64,000 nt of DNA, taken from the NCBI GenBank assembly GCA_017859955.1, contig JAFNAB010000024.1, forward strand, positions 1 through 64,000, in the 5' to 3' direction. Source of the DNA: Holophagaceae bacterium. GTDB taxonomy: Bacteria; Acidobacteriota; Holophagae; Holophagales; Holophagaceae. The translations under genes and the position numbers were made by a program. A model generated the notes under the pieces. That model ran no database searches and was not told where the DNA came from. It worked only from the letters and a program-made list of their open reading frames with translations. Shown here one piece after another: positions 8,838 through 17,649 of this stretch (position 1 is its first letter; every line of letters starts with the position of its first letter).

Positions 8838-9439
8838 ATCTGCTGGATCTGCCCTCTCCACTCTGGGTGCTGGGGACCGACACCGGCGTGGGCAAGACCC
8901 ACGTGGCAGCCCGCATCGCCCGAGCCTGGGCCCAGGCTGGGCCCGTGGTCTACCGCAAGCCCTTCCAGACCGGAGTGGTGGACGAAGAGGACCCCGAGGC
9001 TGACGCGCCGGTGGTGCGGGGAGTCGGGATTACCGTCGAGACCGGGATCATCCTTCGGGCCCCCCTCTCGCCCCTGGCCGCAGCCGAGAAAGAGGGGAAA
9101 CTCCTGGATCTGGAGTCCATGGCGGCCTGGGTCAAGCGTCCCGTTGATCCAGGTGTCCGCCTCCTGCTTGAGCCAGCGGGTGGGGTCATGGTTCCTGTGG
9201 GTAATGATGAAAAGTTCATAGATTGGGCGACGGGGTTGAAGATTCCCGCGGTGGTGGTGGGTCGGGGGGGGCTAGGGACCCTGAACCACCTTCTGCTCAC
9301 CTGCGAAGCCCTCCTGAGCCGCGGCTGGATCCTGCCTGCGGTCTTCCTGAACCCCGGCGTGGACAGGGCCTTCGAGGCTGCCGAGGAGAATGCGGCCGTG
9401 CTGAGGCGTTTCCTGCCGATGCCGGTGGAAGTTCTCTGA
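8834..9439 (+). CDS. bioD: ATP-dependent dethiobiotin synthetase
   Basis: A 201-residue P-loop enzyme that closes the ureido ring of dethiobiotin from DAPA, CO2 and ATP. The P-loop is seen in VLGTDTGVGKTHVAARIA, and VYRKPFQTG carries the conserved substrate-binding lysine. The LLLEPAGGVMVPVG segment matches the usual EGAGG...P region in modified form. Start ATG overlaps the bioF stop. A perfect 6-bp hairpin (9440-9454) follows the stop. Confidence 0.9.
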   Translation: MNLLDLPSPLWVLGTDTGVGKTHVAARIARAWAQAGPVVYRKPFQTGVVDEEDPEADAPVVRGVGITVETGIILRAPLSPLAAAEKEGKLLDLESMAAWVKRPVDPGVRLLLEPAGGVMVPVGNDEKFIDWATGLKIPAVVVGRGGLGTLNHLLLTCEALLSRGWILPAVFLNPGVDRAFEAAEENAAVLRRFLPMPVEVL

Positions 9440-9454
9440 GCCTCGCGTCGAGGC
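9440..9454 (+). other. Small hairpin after bioD
   Basis: GCCTCG and CGAGGC arms flank a three-base loop directly at the bioD stop. There is no T-run, so this may be a weak attenuator or a processing site rather than a terminator. A TAAACT -10-like hexamer follows at 9469-9474, ahead of bioA. Confidence 0.3.
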
Positions 9455-9509
9455 TTGGCTGCTTCCGCTAAACTGTCTCTTTGCAGTCGCTGTGGCCGCC
9501 GGAGTTACC

Positions 9510-10862
9510 ATGAACCACCTGCTTCCCTCCGAATGGTCCGATCGCGTGGCCTTTGATCTGGCCCACGTCTGGCACCCCTTCACCCAGATGAAGGAGCACC
9601 TGGAGGATCCGCCGGTCCCTGTGGTGGGCGCTGAGGGGGTGGATCTTCTGCTGGGGGACGGGCGCCGGGTGCTGGACGGCATCTCCTCCTGGTGGTGCAA
9701 TCTGCACGGCCATGGCCATCCCCGGATCCTGGGCGCCCTGGAGCGGCAGGCCGCCAAGCTGGATCACGTGATGTTCGCGGGTTTCACCCACGAACCGGCT
9801 CTGGAACTGGTGGCCCGGCTGCGTCCGCGCCTGCCCCAGGCCATGACTCGCTGTTTCTTCTCGGATAACGGGTCCACGGCGGTGGAGATCGCTCTCAAGA
9901 TGGCCTTTCAGGCTCAGATCCAGCAGGGCAGGGCCAGTCGGGTCCGCTTCGGCGCCCTGAGGGAGGGCTACCATGGCGACACCCTGGGGGCGGTGGGAGT
10001 TGGTGAATTGGACAACTGGTTGACGGGGGTCTTCCGGCCGCTCCTCCTTCATTGCGACCGCTTCGCCGTACCGGAGGACCCGAGGCGTGAGCTTGGCGGG
10101 GAGGCGACCGGAACTCTGGAAACCGGCCGGGCTGGGGTCAAGGCCTTCTTTGAGGCTCATGGCGAGACCATGGCGGCCTTCATTGCCGAGCCCCTGGTGC
10201 AGGGGGCTGGTGGCATGCGCTTCTGGGCCCCGGAGCTGCTCCAGGAAATCCGTCTCCAGTGCGATCGCTTCGGGATTTACCTGATCCTGGATGAGGTGAT
10301 GACGGGCTTCGGCCGCACCGGCAGCTTCCTGGCCCTGGATCAGTGCGGTGTGGTGCCGGACTTCCTCTGTCTCTCCAAGGGCCTCACCAACGGGGCTCTG
10401 CCCCTCTCTCTTACGTGGACCTCCGATGCCGTGTACCAGCACTTCTGGGGGGACTACACCGAATGGAAGACCTTCTTCCATGGGCACACCTATACGGCCA
10501 ATCCCCTGGCCTGTGCGGTGGCCTGCGCCAACCTGAGTCTCTTCGATGAGGAGCCGGTCATGGCCCGAGCCCATGCCCTTGCTGGCGCCATGCGGGAAGC
10601 GTGGCAGGGCCTGGCCGGTCACCCGGCGATCCGCCGTGCCCGCACCCTGGGCTGCATCGCCGCCTGTCAGATGGTGGACCCCCGCACCGGCCAACCCCAC
10701 CACGTGGAGGAGCGGTTCGGGTGGAAATTCCACCGTCGTGCCCTGGACCATGGGCTTCTGGTTCGCCCCATGGGGGACTGCCTCTACCTCATGCCGCCCC
10801 TGGCCACCCCGCCAGCGCGAATCCAGGAGGCGGTGGAGACCCTGGTGGAACTCCTGGGCTGA
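9510..10862 (+). CDS. bioA: Adenosylmethionine--8-amino-7-oxononanoate aminotransferase
   Basis: A ~450-residue class III PLP aminotransferase converting KAPA to DAPA, with SAM as amino donor. Seen are DLAHVWHPFTQMKEHL near the N-terminus, ISSWWCNLHGHGHP (the BioA WW signature), EPLVQGAGGMRFW, LILDEVMTGFGRTG, and CLSKGLTNGALPLS with the Schiff-base lysine. The ATG at 9510 has GGAG at proper spacing; an in-frame GTG at 9492 does not. The 70-bp gap after bioD may hold a second promoter. It is convergent with the HD-GYP gene. Confidence 0.95.
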   Translation: MNHLLPSEWSDRVAFDLAHVWHPFTQMKEHLEDPPVPVVGAEGVDLLLGDGRRVLDGISSWWCNLHGHGHPRILGALERQAAKLDHVMFAGFTHEPALELVARLRPRLPQAMTRCFFSDNGSTAVEIALKMAFQAQIQQGRASRVRFGALREGYHGDTLGAVGVGELDNWLTGVFRPLLLHCDRFAVPEDPRRELGGEATGTLETGRAGVKAFFEAHGETMAAFIAEPLVQGAGGMRFWAPELLQEIRLQCDRFGIYLILDEVMTGFGRTGSFLALDQCGVVPDFLCLSKGLTNGALPLSLTWTSDAVYQHFWGDYTEWKTFFHGHTYTANPLACAVACANLSLFDEEPVMARAHALAGAMREAWQGLAGHPAIRRARTLGCIAACQMVDPRTGQPHHVEERFGWKFHRRALDHGLLVRPMGDCLYLMPPLATPPARIQEAVETLVELLG

Positions 10863-10864
10863 CC

Positions 10865-11482
10865 CTAGGCGGAGGCCGGGAGGGCGCAGGACTGGAGCAG
10901 GCCGCAGAAGCATGCCACCAGATAGGGATCGAACTGCTTCCCGCGCTCCCGCCAAAGTTCTTCAAGGGCTGCATCAGGGCTCCTGACTGGGCGGTAGGTC
11001 CGGTTGCTGGTCATGGCATCAAAACTATCGGCGATGGCCAGGATGCGAGCTCCCAGGGGTATGGCCTCTCCCTCCAGGCCGTCGGGATAGCCGCGGCTGT
11101 CGTAACGCTCGTGGTGGTGGCGGACCATGCGGGCCACTTCCTCGAGCCCCTTGACCCGTTTCAGAATGTCAAAGCCGATGACGGAATGGGTCTGGATGAC
11201 TTGGTATTCGGCGGGGGTGAGTTGTCCGCTCTTTAGGAGGATGCCGTCCGGGATGCCCACTTTGCCGATGTCGTGGAGGTCGCCGGCAATATGGATTGCC
11301 GAGACTTCCGAAGGGGGAAGGCGGAGTTCGTGGGCCAGGGAGGCCGCCAGATCGGAGACTCGCTGGCTGTGTCCGGCGGTATAGGAATCCTTGGCCTCCA
11401 GAGTGCTCACGAAACTCTCGATGAAGGCATGGATATCAATCTGCAGGCTGGTGGTCTTGGGATGTGGGTTTCGTTTTGACAT
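10865..11482 (-). CDS. HD-GYP domain protein, predicted c-di-GMP phosphodiesterase
   Basis: A 205-residue protein that is almost entirely an HD-GYP domain, with no receiver, PAS or membrane part. Metal and substrate motifs are visible: AGHSQRVSDLA, HIAGDLHDIGKVGIPD, HSVIGFDIL, and HHHERYDSRGYPDGL. The last is the HHExxDGxGYP motif with DS in place of DG. Family members hydrolyse cyclic di-GMP. The unusual feature is its promoter: a perfect palindrome at 11490-11516 lies only 7 bp from the ATG, suggesting that repressor control sets its expression. Confidence 0.88.
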   Translation of the reverse strand: MSKRNPHPKTTSLQIDIHAFIESFVSTLEAKDSYTAGHSQRVSDLAASLAHELRLPPSEVSAIHIAGDLHDIGKVGIPDGILLKSGQLTPAEYQVIQTHSVIGFDILKRVKGLEEVARMVRHHHERYDSRGYPDGLEGEAIPLGARILAIADSFDAMTSNRTYRPVRSPDAALEELWRERGKQFDPYLVACFCGLLQSCALPASA

Positions 11483-11489
11483 AGAAATA

Positions 11490-11516
11490 TTGTAATGAGA
11501 CTCATTCTCATTACAA
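11490..11516. promoter_or_regulatory. Fur-box-like perfect palindrome
   Basis: Arms of 11 bp (TTGTAATGAGA and TCTCATTACAA) are perfect inverted repeats around CTCAT. The inner part, TGAGACTCATTCTCA, fits a 7-1-7 Fur-type pattern (TGAnAATnATTnTCA). It sits immediately upstream of the HD-GYP start on the minus strand. On the plus strand it is followed by GTTTTT, but no plus-strand transcript needs ending here, so an operator is more likely than a terminator. Confidence 0.55.
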
Positions 11517-11557
11517 GTTTTTCGCGAAAGCGCCTGTCGGGGCGGGGCTTCTGGGGA

Positions 11558-12454
11558 TCAGTCCTCGGACTGTCCGACCTCTGTGCTGACCCCGTCGCTG
11601 CGATTCCAGACCACCCGCTGGGGAAGGGCCATGGAGAGGCCTTCCGCTCGGAAGCGGGCCAAAATGAGGCGGCGGAACTCCCGGGCAACGTCCCACTGGG
11701 CACCGGGAGCGGTCTTGGTCAGGGTCCGGATCGTGCAGCCGCTGGCGTTCATGCTCTCGATGCCCAGCACCTTGGTGGCCTCAACGGCCTGGGTGGGCAT
11801 GTCGCGGGCGATCTGGACCCCCAGGTCGCGCAGGACCTCCATGGCCCGGTCCACATCGGCATCGTTGCTCAGTTCCACGTCTACCAGTGCCCGGGCGAAG
11901 TTCTTGCTCAGAACTGTGACCTTGGTGATGGCTCCGTTGGGAAGGTAGTGGGCCCGACCCTCGCTGTCCCGGATCATGGTGATCCGGAGGGTCATTCGTT
12001 CGACGGTGCCACTGGTGCGTTCGTCCAGGGCGATGATGTCGCCGACCGCGAACTGGTTCTCCAAGAGCAGGAAGAATCCCGCGATGACGTCCTTGACCAG
12101 GGCCTGGGCGCCGAAGCCCAGGGCGACGCCAGCCACCGCCGATCCCGCCAGGAGCGGCTGGATGTTGACCCCGAATTCCTGGAGCATCATGAGCAGGAAG
12201 AAGATCACTGCCAGGACCCGGGCGGCGTTCTTGAGGACCGAACCCAGGGTCTCGGCGCGACGCTCGGCTTCGGTGGTCACGGCTTCATCACCATCGTCCA
12301 CCGCCTTGCGGACGGCCCTGGACACCAGGCTGATGGCCCATAGGAAAATGAGGCAGGTCACCAGGACCAAGAGCAGTTTCTCCACCTTGGCCCAACCGAA
12401 CTGGTTGAACCAGGTCGCGAGACGATCCAGCCTGGCCCCCATCATCACACCCAT
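11558..12454 (-). CDS. MscS-family small-conductance mechanosensitive channel
   Basis: About 298 residues. Two or three membrane helices precede the pore helix, seen as GSAVAGVALGFGAQALVKDVIAG in pattern (Gly/Ala-rich TM3), then the beta domain with GDIIALDERTSGTVERMTLR and LPNGAI, then the alpha/beta domain. It releases solutes during osmotic downshock. I prefer the ATG at 12454 because GGGGAT precedes it; an upstream ATG at 12466 is possible. A satP terminator separates it from the gene above. Confidence 0.88.
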   Translation of the reverse strand: MGVMMGARLDRLATWFNQFGWAKVEKLLLVLVTCLIFLWAISLVSRAVRKAVDDGDEAVTTEAERRAETLGSVLKNAARVLAVIFFLLMMLQEFGVNIQPLLAGSAVAGVALGFGAQALVKDVIAGFFLLLENQFAVGDIIALDERTSGTVERMTLRITMIRDSEGRAHYLPNGAITKVTVLSKNFARALVDVELSNDADVDRAMEVLRDLGVQIARDMPTQAVEATKVLGIESMNASGCTIRTLTKTAPGAQWDVAREFRRLILARFRAEGLSMALPQRVVWNRSDGVSTEVGQSED

Positions 12455-12476
12455 GCTTATCCCCATTAAATGAAAG

Positions 12477-12496
12477 AACGCGGCCGAAGCCGCGTT
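12477..12496 (-). terminator. Hairpin terminator below the acetate transporter
   Basis: Eight-bp GC-rich arms (AACGCGGC/GCCGCGTT) close a TTCG tetraloop on the minus strand and are followed by CTTTCATTT. It lies 28 bp after the satP-like stop. The U-tract is imperfect. Confidence 0.6.
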
Positions 12497-12524
12497 TCCA
12501 TCATCCTACAACTCGGAGGGATTC

Positions 12525-13076
12525 TCAGTGCTTGGCGCACTCGCCCTGGCAGAAAATGTCGGTGTAGAAGAGCTTGGCGGCCCCGTAAATGGCAGCGCCG
12601 GCACAGAGGATCAGGTCGATGGCGGCGATCTTCTTGAAGACTTCGATGCCCATGTGGTCCAGGTCCAGGAAGATGAAGCCCAGCAGCAGCAGGGTAAATA
12701 CCACGGCCAAGTTCTTGGAGATCTTGAGGGCGCAGACCCAGAGGATGGCGGTGAAGATGGTGTAGGCCACCAGGAACCAGAGCAGGTCATGGGGCTGGGC
12801 GGGGAAGATGTTGAAGCGCCCAGAGAGGAGGATCAGGATCAGGCTGATCCAGAAGGATCCATAGCCGACAAAGGCGCAGGCGCCGAAGTGATTGCCGATC
12901 TTGAGCTCCTGGAGACCGGCCCAGAACTGGGCGGCGCCGCCGAAGACCAGTCCCAGCGCGAAGACGGGGCCGAGGCCGCAGAGGCCGAGGTTGTGGAGCT
13001 GCAGCACAAAGGTCGTGACGCCGAATCCGGTGAGGCCGATGACGGCGGGGTTGCCGGGTTTGGTGGAGTGGGACAT
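12525..13076 (-). CDS. satP: Acetate uptake transporter (SatP/YaaH, GPR1/FUN34 family)
   Basis: A 183-residue protein with six predicted membrane helices. The family signature near the N-terminus, NPA(P/V)xGL, is seen as GNPAVIGLTGFG. GLVFGGAAQFWAGLQELKIGNHFGACAFVGYG in pattern covers helices 2-3 with the conserved FGGxxQ and GxxFGA elements. Members carry acetate and succinate. The gene is monocistronic, with a 280-bp upstream region and its own terminator. Confidence 0.88.
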   Translation of the reverse strand: MSHSTKPGNPAVIGLTGFGVTTFVLQLHNLGLCGLGPVFALGLVFGGAAQFWAGLQELKIGNHFGACAFVGYGSFWISLILILLSGRFNIFPAQPHDLLWFLVAYTIFTAILWVCALKISKNLAVVFTLLLLGFIFLDLDHMGIEVFKKIAAIDLILCAGAAIYGAAKLFYTDIFCQGECAKH

Positions 13077-13285
13077 GTGGAACCTCTAAATGGTGCGCAG
13101 AAGCGCATCGGTGGCTGGGTCAGGGGCCTGGACTATGCCTTTGGCCGGGCCGAATCTCATATATTACCGTTGAATCCTTGGGACGTCATGCCTAGAAACG
13201 CGCCAGGGGCCCTGGCATACGGCATAGCCCCCTAAGTGGGGAGGTGCTCGTTATACGGCTGGGTGGCACCAGTCAGGATTAGACC

Positions 13286-13313
13286 TTGTGATCCTTGGAA
13301 AATTTGCTAAACT
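13286..13313 (+). promoter_or_regulatory. Probable rpmB promoter
   Basis: TTGTGA and TAAACT are separated by 16 bp and end 43 bp before the rpmB ATG. The GCTAAACT string recurs upstream of bioA (9469) and kdsC (25010). The 280-bp gap above (13077-13285) holds nothing else I can recognise. Confidence 0.4.
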
Positions 13314-13356
13314 AATCCTCCTTTGATGTCGCCGTACCCGGTTTCGAGAGGTCACT

Positions 13357-13548
13357 ATGTCCCGTCAGTGCGAAGTTTGCGGAAAGAAGCCCCAGTTCGG
13401 ACACAACGTGTCCCACGCTAACAACATCACCAACCGCCGCTGGAATCCCAATCTCCAGAGCGTGCGTGCCCTGGTGAATGGTGTGCCCCGTCGCATCCGC
13501 GTCTGCACCTCCTGCCTCCAGGCTGGCAAGGTCGTCAAGAACGTCTGA
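13357..13548 (+). CDS. rpmB: 50S ribosomal protein L28
   Basis: A 63-residue L28 protein. [20 protein letters not shown] and [12 protein letters not shown] are the standard conserved blocks. The two Cys pairs (CEVC and CTSC) mark the zinc-binding C+ form. It stands alone with its own promoter candidate and terminator. Confidence 0.97.
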   Translation: MSRQCEVCGKKPQFGHNVSHANNITNRRWNPNLQSVRALVNGVPRRIRVCTSCLQAGKVVKNV

Positions 13549-13568
13549 TCCCTTCGCCTGAATGGCCC

Positions 13569-13601
13569 AAGGCGGTTCCCGCATCCGTGGGGCCGCCTTT
13601 T
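13569..13601 (+). terminator. rpmB terminator
   Basis: Arms AAGGCGG and CCGCCTT, extended by partly paired GC bases, end in TTTT. It lies 20 bp after the rpmB stop and before the tsaB ribosome site. Confidence 0.65.
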
Positions 13602-13617
13602 CGCGTTGGAGACGACC

Positions 13618-14313
13618 ATGATCCTGGGTATCGATTCCACCACGGAGCTGTTGCACCTGGCCCTGGTGGCGGGTGATCGGGCCTGGACCAGGCGGATTCC
13701 GGTTGGGCAGGGGTACAGCCATAGCCATGCCCTCATTCCGGTTGTGGATGAGTTGATGGCGGAGGCCGGTGCGGTCCCGGGGCAACTCAGGGGCGTGGCT
13801 GCATGTGTAGGGCCCGGGGGCTTCACGGCCCTGCGGATCGGCGTGGCCACCGCTGAAGGCCTGGCCCTCACGGGGATCCCCAGCTGGGGCTTTTCGGCCT
13901 TCGAGTTACGGGCCCGGACCCTCCGACTGGCGGGGGTTTCAAGCCCGATCTGGATCCTGTTGGATGGCCAGCGCCGGGAGGCCTTTGTACAGAAATGGGA
14001 CAAAGCTGCCATGACCGAAGGCGAAAGGTGCCCCATCGCGGCCCTGCCGGAGCAGATCGGGGCACTTCCCTGGTGGGCACCCCAGGCTTTCAGGCCGGCC
14101 CTGGAGGCCGTCCTCGGCCCCTGCCCCATCGAGGTGCCGGATGAGGGCGAAGCGACCCTGCAGGGGCTGGTGACCCTCTGTCGGGAGCGGTCGGGACAGG
14201 CTCCCGAGTCCCCTTTGATCCCCTTCTACCTGAGGGAGACCGATGCCGAGGTGAACTTCCCGGCGGCTTCCGTGCATCTTTCTGAGGCGCTTCGCCAGGG
14301 TGTGGCCCGGTGA
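13618..14313 (+). CDS. tsaB: tRNA threonylcarbamoyladenosine biosynthesis protein TsaB
   Basis: A 231-residue ASKHA-fold pseudo-enzyme that helps TsaD and TsaE attach threonylcarbamoyl to A37 of ANN-decoding tRNAs. MILGIDSTTELLHLALV is the N-terminal beta hairpin; GYSHSHALIPVVDELM and ACVGPGGFTALRIGVATAEGLAL are the family signature (GPGSFTGLRIG, here with Ala). The ATG at 13618 follows GGAG; the in-frame TTG at 13606 lacks a site. It overlaps rimI, a usual partner. Confidence 0.9.
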   Translation: MILGIDSTTELLHLALVAGDRAWTRRIPVGQGYSHSHALIPVVDELMAEAGAVPGQLRGVAACVGPGGFTALRIGVATAEGLALTGIPSWGFSAFELRARTLRLAGVSSPIWILLDGQRREAFVQKWDKAAMTEGERCPIAALPEQIGALPWWAPQAFRPALEAVLGPCPIEVPDEGEATLQGLVTLCRERSGQAPESPLIPFYLRETDAEVNFPAASVHLSEALRQGVAR

Positions 14314-14723
14314 CTCGGATCCTGCCTCTGGGGCCCGGTTCGGAGCTTCCGGCCTGGGTGGAGAACCTCGAGAAGGTATGCTTCCATCAAGCCTGGGGCC
14401 CCATGTCAGAACATGAACTGCTATGGGTCAGTGGCGAGCAGGGCTTTGCCCGGTGGTCAGCCTACCCCTCCCTGGGGGAGGCGGAGCTCCTTCGGATTGC
14501 TGTCGATTCCACCTCTCGACGGGAGGGTATCGGCCGCGCCCTTCTGCGGGCCTCCGTCCGGGGCCTGCGCGAATTGGGGATCCAGGAGGCTCACCTGGAG
14601 GTCCGGGTTTCCAACGCGGGTGCCAGGACCCTGTATGAAGGCGAGGGCTGGCAGTTCCAGGGCTTGCGCCGCTCCTACTATCGCGATGGGGAAGACGCCG
14701 CCCTCTACCTGCTCAAGCTCTAG
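14310..14723 (+). CDS. rimI: Ribosomal protein S18 alanine N-acetyltransferase
   Basis: A 137-residue GNAT acetyltransferase. Motif A is seen in LRIAVDSTSRREGIGRALLR (acetyl-CoA binding), followed by EAHLEVRVSNAGARTLYEGEGW, typical of RimI. The GTG start overlaps the tsaB stop, and tsaB-rimI pairing is common. RimI acetylates the N-terminus of S18; general GNAT activity on other proteins cannot be excluded. It ends in TAG. Confidence 0.85.
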   Translation: MTRILPLGPGSELPAWVENLEKVCFHQAWGPMSEHELLWVSGEQGFARWSAYPSLGEAELLRIAVDSTSRREGIGRALLRASVRGLRELGIQEAHLEVRVSNAGARTLYEGEGWQFQGLRRSYYRDGEDAALYLLKL

Positions 14724-14858
14724 GACGCGGCCGGGGAAAGGTCAGGTCTTTGTTGGGCTTGCCGACTCTATAAAAGTTCACATATTTATAGTTGTAATGG
14801 GTCGTGTCCCGGCGCGGCAAGGGCTGGGTGATGAGTCCACCTTCATGGGGGGCAAGCC
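14724..14858 (+). promoter_or_regulatory. AT-rich leader of gdhA
   Basis: A 135-bp gap with an AT-rich patch (14768-14797) containing TATAAA, TATTTA and TATAGT. TTGCCG at 14759 with TATTTA at 14783 is an acceptable promoter pair with an 18-bp spacer. No attenuator is seen. Confidence 0.3.
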
Positions 14859-16205
14859 GTGAGCTACCATTCGCTTGCACGTTTCCTGGGGAGCGTTTCC
14901 GAACGGAACCCCGGCCAGCCGGAGTTTCTTCAGGCTGTTACGGAAGTGGCGGAGAGCCTGTGGCCCTTCATTCAGGAAAACCCCAGGTTCGCGGAGCAGG
15001 GACTGCTGGAGCGTTTTGTCGAGCCCGAGCGGGTCATCATGTTCCGGGTCGCTTGGGTGGACGATCGGGGGGAGGTTCAGGTCAATCGCGGGTACCGCAT
15101 CCAGCACAACTCCGCCATCGGCCCGTACAAGGGGGGGCTCCGATTCCACCCCTCGGTCAACCTATCCATCCTGAAATTCCTGGCCTTTGAGCAGACCCTC
15201 AAGAATTCGCTCACCACCCTGCCCATGGGGGGCGGCAAGGGGGGCTCGGACTTTGATCCCAAGGGCAAGAGCGAGGGAGAGGTAATGCGCTTCTGCCAAG
15301 CCTTCGTAAGCGAACTCTTCCGCCATGTGGGTGCCGATACGGACGTTCCCGCGGGCGACATCGGCGTCGGCAGCCGTGAGGTCGGCTTCATGACGGGCAT
15401 GATGAAGAAGCTGAGCAACCGGGCCGACTGTGTGTTCACGGGCAAAGGCTTGAGCTATGGGGGTTCCCTGATCCGCCCGGAAGCCACCGGATACGGAGTG
15501 GTCTACTTTGCCCAGGAGATGCTCAAGACCCGGGGACGAGACATCGAGGGTCTGCGGGTGAGTGTCTCGGGATCCGGCAATGTGGCCCAGGGGGCTGTGG
15601 CCAAGGCCCTGGCCCTGGGGGCAAGGGTGCTGACGGTGTCGGATTCCAGTGGCAGCATTCTGGATGAGACCGGATTCACGTCCGAGAAACTGGCCATCCT
15701 CATGGAGGTCAAGAACCAGCAGCGGGGGAGGGTGGCCGACTACGCCAGGCGTGTGAGCGATGCCCGATTCCTCGCCGGCGTCCGCCCTTGGCAGGTGCCG
15801 GTGGACCTGGCCTTGCCCTGCGCCGTTCAGAACGAGTTGGACGGCAGTGATGCCGCCCTCCTGCTCAAGCAGGGGGTTCAGTGTGTGGCGGAAGGCGCGA
15901 ACATGCCCTGCACGCCCGAGGCGGTGAAGCTCTTCGAGGACAACCGCGTGCTTTATGTCCCGGGCAAGGCCAGCAATGCCGGGGGGGTGGCCACCTCCGG
16001 TCTGGAAATGAGTCAGAACGCCATGCGGCTTTGCTGGTCCAGGGAAGAAGTGGATGCGCGACTCCAGGGCATCATGCGTGACATCCACGAGGCATGCTGC
16101 CACTACGGCCTCCGGGCTGATGGGACCGTGAGCTATGTGAATGGTGCCAACCTGGCGGGCTTCGTCAAGGTGGCCGAAGCCATGCTGGCCCAGGGCATCA
16201 TTTAG
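14859..16205 (+). CDS. gdhA: NADP-type glutamate dehydrogenase
   Basis: A 448-residue hexameric-type dehydrogenase converting 2-oxoglutarate and ammonium to glutamate. Conserved blocks seen are [21 protein letters not shown] in pattern, [19 protein letters not shown] with the catalytic lysine, and the Rossmann motif [35 protein letters not shown] is also present. The GTG start has GGGGGG upstream. Length fits the small (~450 aa) GdhA class, the biosynthetic form. It ends in TAG. Confidence 0.96.
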   Translation: MSYHSLARFLGSVSERNPGQPEFLQAVTEVAESLWPFIQENPRFAEQGLLERFVEPERVIMFRVAWVDDRGEVQVNRGYRIQHNSAIGPYKGGLRFHPSVNLSILKFLAFEQTLKNSLTTLPMGGGKGGSDFDPKGKSEGEVMRFCQAFVSELFRHVGADTDVPAGDIGVGSREVGFMTGMMKKLSNRADCVFTGKGLSYGGSLIRPEATGYGVVYFAQEMLKTRGRDIEGLRVSVSGSGNVAQGAVAKALALGARVLTVSDSSGSILDETGFTSEKLAILMEVKNQQRGRVADYARRVSDARFLAGVRPWQVPVDLALPCAVQNELDGSDAALLLKQGVQCVAEGANMPCTPEAVKLFEDNRVLYVPGKASNAGGVATSGLEMSQNAMRLCWSREEVDARLQGIMRDIHEACCHYGLRADGTVSYVNGANLAGFVKVAEAMLAQGII

Positions 16206-16243
16206 ACTCCTCTGCCGCAGGGGGCCCATACACCCCATACTGG

Positions 16244-17245
16244 ATGGCTTCGCAGAGGAACCGCTCAGGCATGGGAAAAGGACCACAGACATCACCACGG
16301 AAGGGTGGCTCCAAGGAGCGACCCGAGGGCCTGCATCCCCGCAACCGCCATCAGGGCCGCTACGATTTCCCGGCCCTGGTGCAGTGCTGTCCGGAGCTGG
16401 CCACCTTCGTGGCCCCGAACCCCTACGGGGATTTGTCCATTGATTTCGCCAATCCCCGGGCTGTCCGGGCCCTGAACAAGGCTCTGCTGGTGCACTATTA
16501 CGGTGTCGAGGGCTGGGAGATTCCCGCTGAGTATCTCTGTCCCCCCATCCCGGGTCGGGCGGACTACATCCATCAACTTGCCGATCTCCTGGCCAGCGGG
16601 AACGGGGGGAAGGTGCCCGAGGGGCGCTCCATCCGGGTCCTGGATATCGGCACCGGCGCCAACTGCATCTATCCGATCCTGGGCAACCGCGAATACGGCT
16701 GGAGCTATGTGGGCACAGATATTGATCCCAGGGCCCTGGCTTCGGCGCGGCGGGTACTCCAGGCCAATCCCGGACTTTGTGAGGCCGTCGAGCTGCGGCA
16801 ACAGCCTTCGCCCGATCGGATCTTCAGTGGGGTGGTCCAACCCGGGGAAGGCTTCCACCTTTCCATGTGCAACCCGCCCTTCCACGCCTCGGCCGCCGAG
16901 GCGAGGGAAGGCACCCAGCGGAAATGGCGCAACCTGGGCCGCGAAGTTCCAGGCAAGAAGGCTCCGACCCTGAATTTCGGCGGACAGGGCGCCGAACTCT
17001 GGTGTCCGGGTGGAGAAGGGGCTTTCCTTCGGCGGATGATCGAAGAAAGTGCGGATCTGCCCAGACTCTGCCTCTGGTTCACTGCCCTGGTTTCAAAGTC
17101 AGCCACCCTTCCGGGTCTGCAGGCAGCCCTAAGAAAGGTTGGAGCCCTGGAAGTCCAGACCATCGAGATGGCCCAGGGACAGAAAAAGAGCCGAATCCTT
17201 GCGTGGAGCTTCCTGGACAGGCAAGGGCGCCAGGTTAGTGGATGA
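16244..17245 (+). CDS. rlmF: 23S rRNA (adenine-1618 N6)-methyltransferase
   Basis: A 333-residue class I methyltransferase. [16 protein letters not shown] opens the RlmF core, [17 protein letters not shown] is the SAM-binding motif, and [11 protein letters not shown] is the NPPF catalytic motif of N6-adenine methylases. [19 protein letters not shown] is a family-specific block. Start ATG 16244 has a weak ribosome site; the ATG at 16271 is an alternative. Confidence 0.92.
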   Translation: MASQRNRSGMGKGPQTSPRKGGSKERPEGLHPRNRHQGRYDFPALVQCCPELATFVAPNPYGDLSIDFANPRAVRALNKALLVHYYGVEGWEIPAEYLCPPIPGRADYIHQLADLLASGNGGKVPEGRSIRVLDIGTGANCIYPILGNREYGWSYVGTDIDPRALASARRVLQANPGLCEAVELRQQPSPDRIFSGVVQPGEGFHLSMCNPPFHASAAEAREGTQRKWRNLGREVPGKKAPTLNFGGQGAELWCPGGEGAFLRRMIEESADLPRLCLWFTALVSKSATLPGLQAALRKVGALEVQTIEMAQGQKKSRILAWSFLDRQGRQVSG

Positions 17246-17249
17246 GGAG

Positions 17250-17537
17250 CTAGGCCAGCATTGAGATGACTGCGCCAACTTTGGCGGCGGCGCCCAGCCA
17301 TTTTCCGGCGGTGTAGGCCCCGTCCGTCTCCTTGGCCTGGGTCTCGGGCTTGTCGAGGTCCAGGGCGCCATAGGCAAAGGACTTCAGGCTGGAGGCATCA
17401 CTAGTGGCCTCGGTCTTTTCGTCGACGGTGCTTCCGGTGTCAGCGGCAGCCTTTTTCGCCTGGGCGGTATTTCTGGGCTCAAGGGTTCTATCCATCGCAG
17501 GATTGAGTGCGGTCGCGCCTGTGCGGGTGATCTCCAT
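17250..17537 (-). CDS. Hypothetical small protein, 95 aa
   Basis: Not recognised. It begins MEITRTGATALNP behind a GAGAGG ribosome site, has a polar Thr/Ala/Lys-rich middle (residues ~25-60), and ends with a hydrophobic Ala/Gly-rich helix, AGKWLGAAAKVGAVISMLA, that could associate with membrane. It is convergent with rlmF, leaving only 4 bp between stops. Good initiation signal and codon bias support a real gene. Confidence 0.5.
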   Translation of the reverse strand: MEITRTGATALNPAMDRTLEPRNTAQAKKAAADTGSTVDEKTEATSDASSLKSFAYGALDLDKPETQAKETDGAYTAGKWLGAAAKVGAVISMLA

Positions 17538-17649
17538 TGAAAGCCTCTCTTGCTGGGGTGGTGGACTACCTACAAGTCATCGGCAGGCTGAGAAAAATCC
17601 TCAGTGGTTTTTTTGAAAAAATGTTCACCAGGGGTTGGAGGCAGTGGGC

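Noticed and set aside
9468-10955. 495-codon minus-strand frame over bioA
   Set aside because: It mirrors bioA codons and has no protein-like features; bioA is unmistakable.
11490-11516. Terminator for the MscS gene
   Set aside because: On the minus strand no T-run follows the AT-rich dyad, and it touches the HD-GYP start, so an operator fits better.
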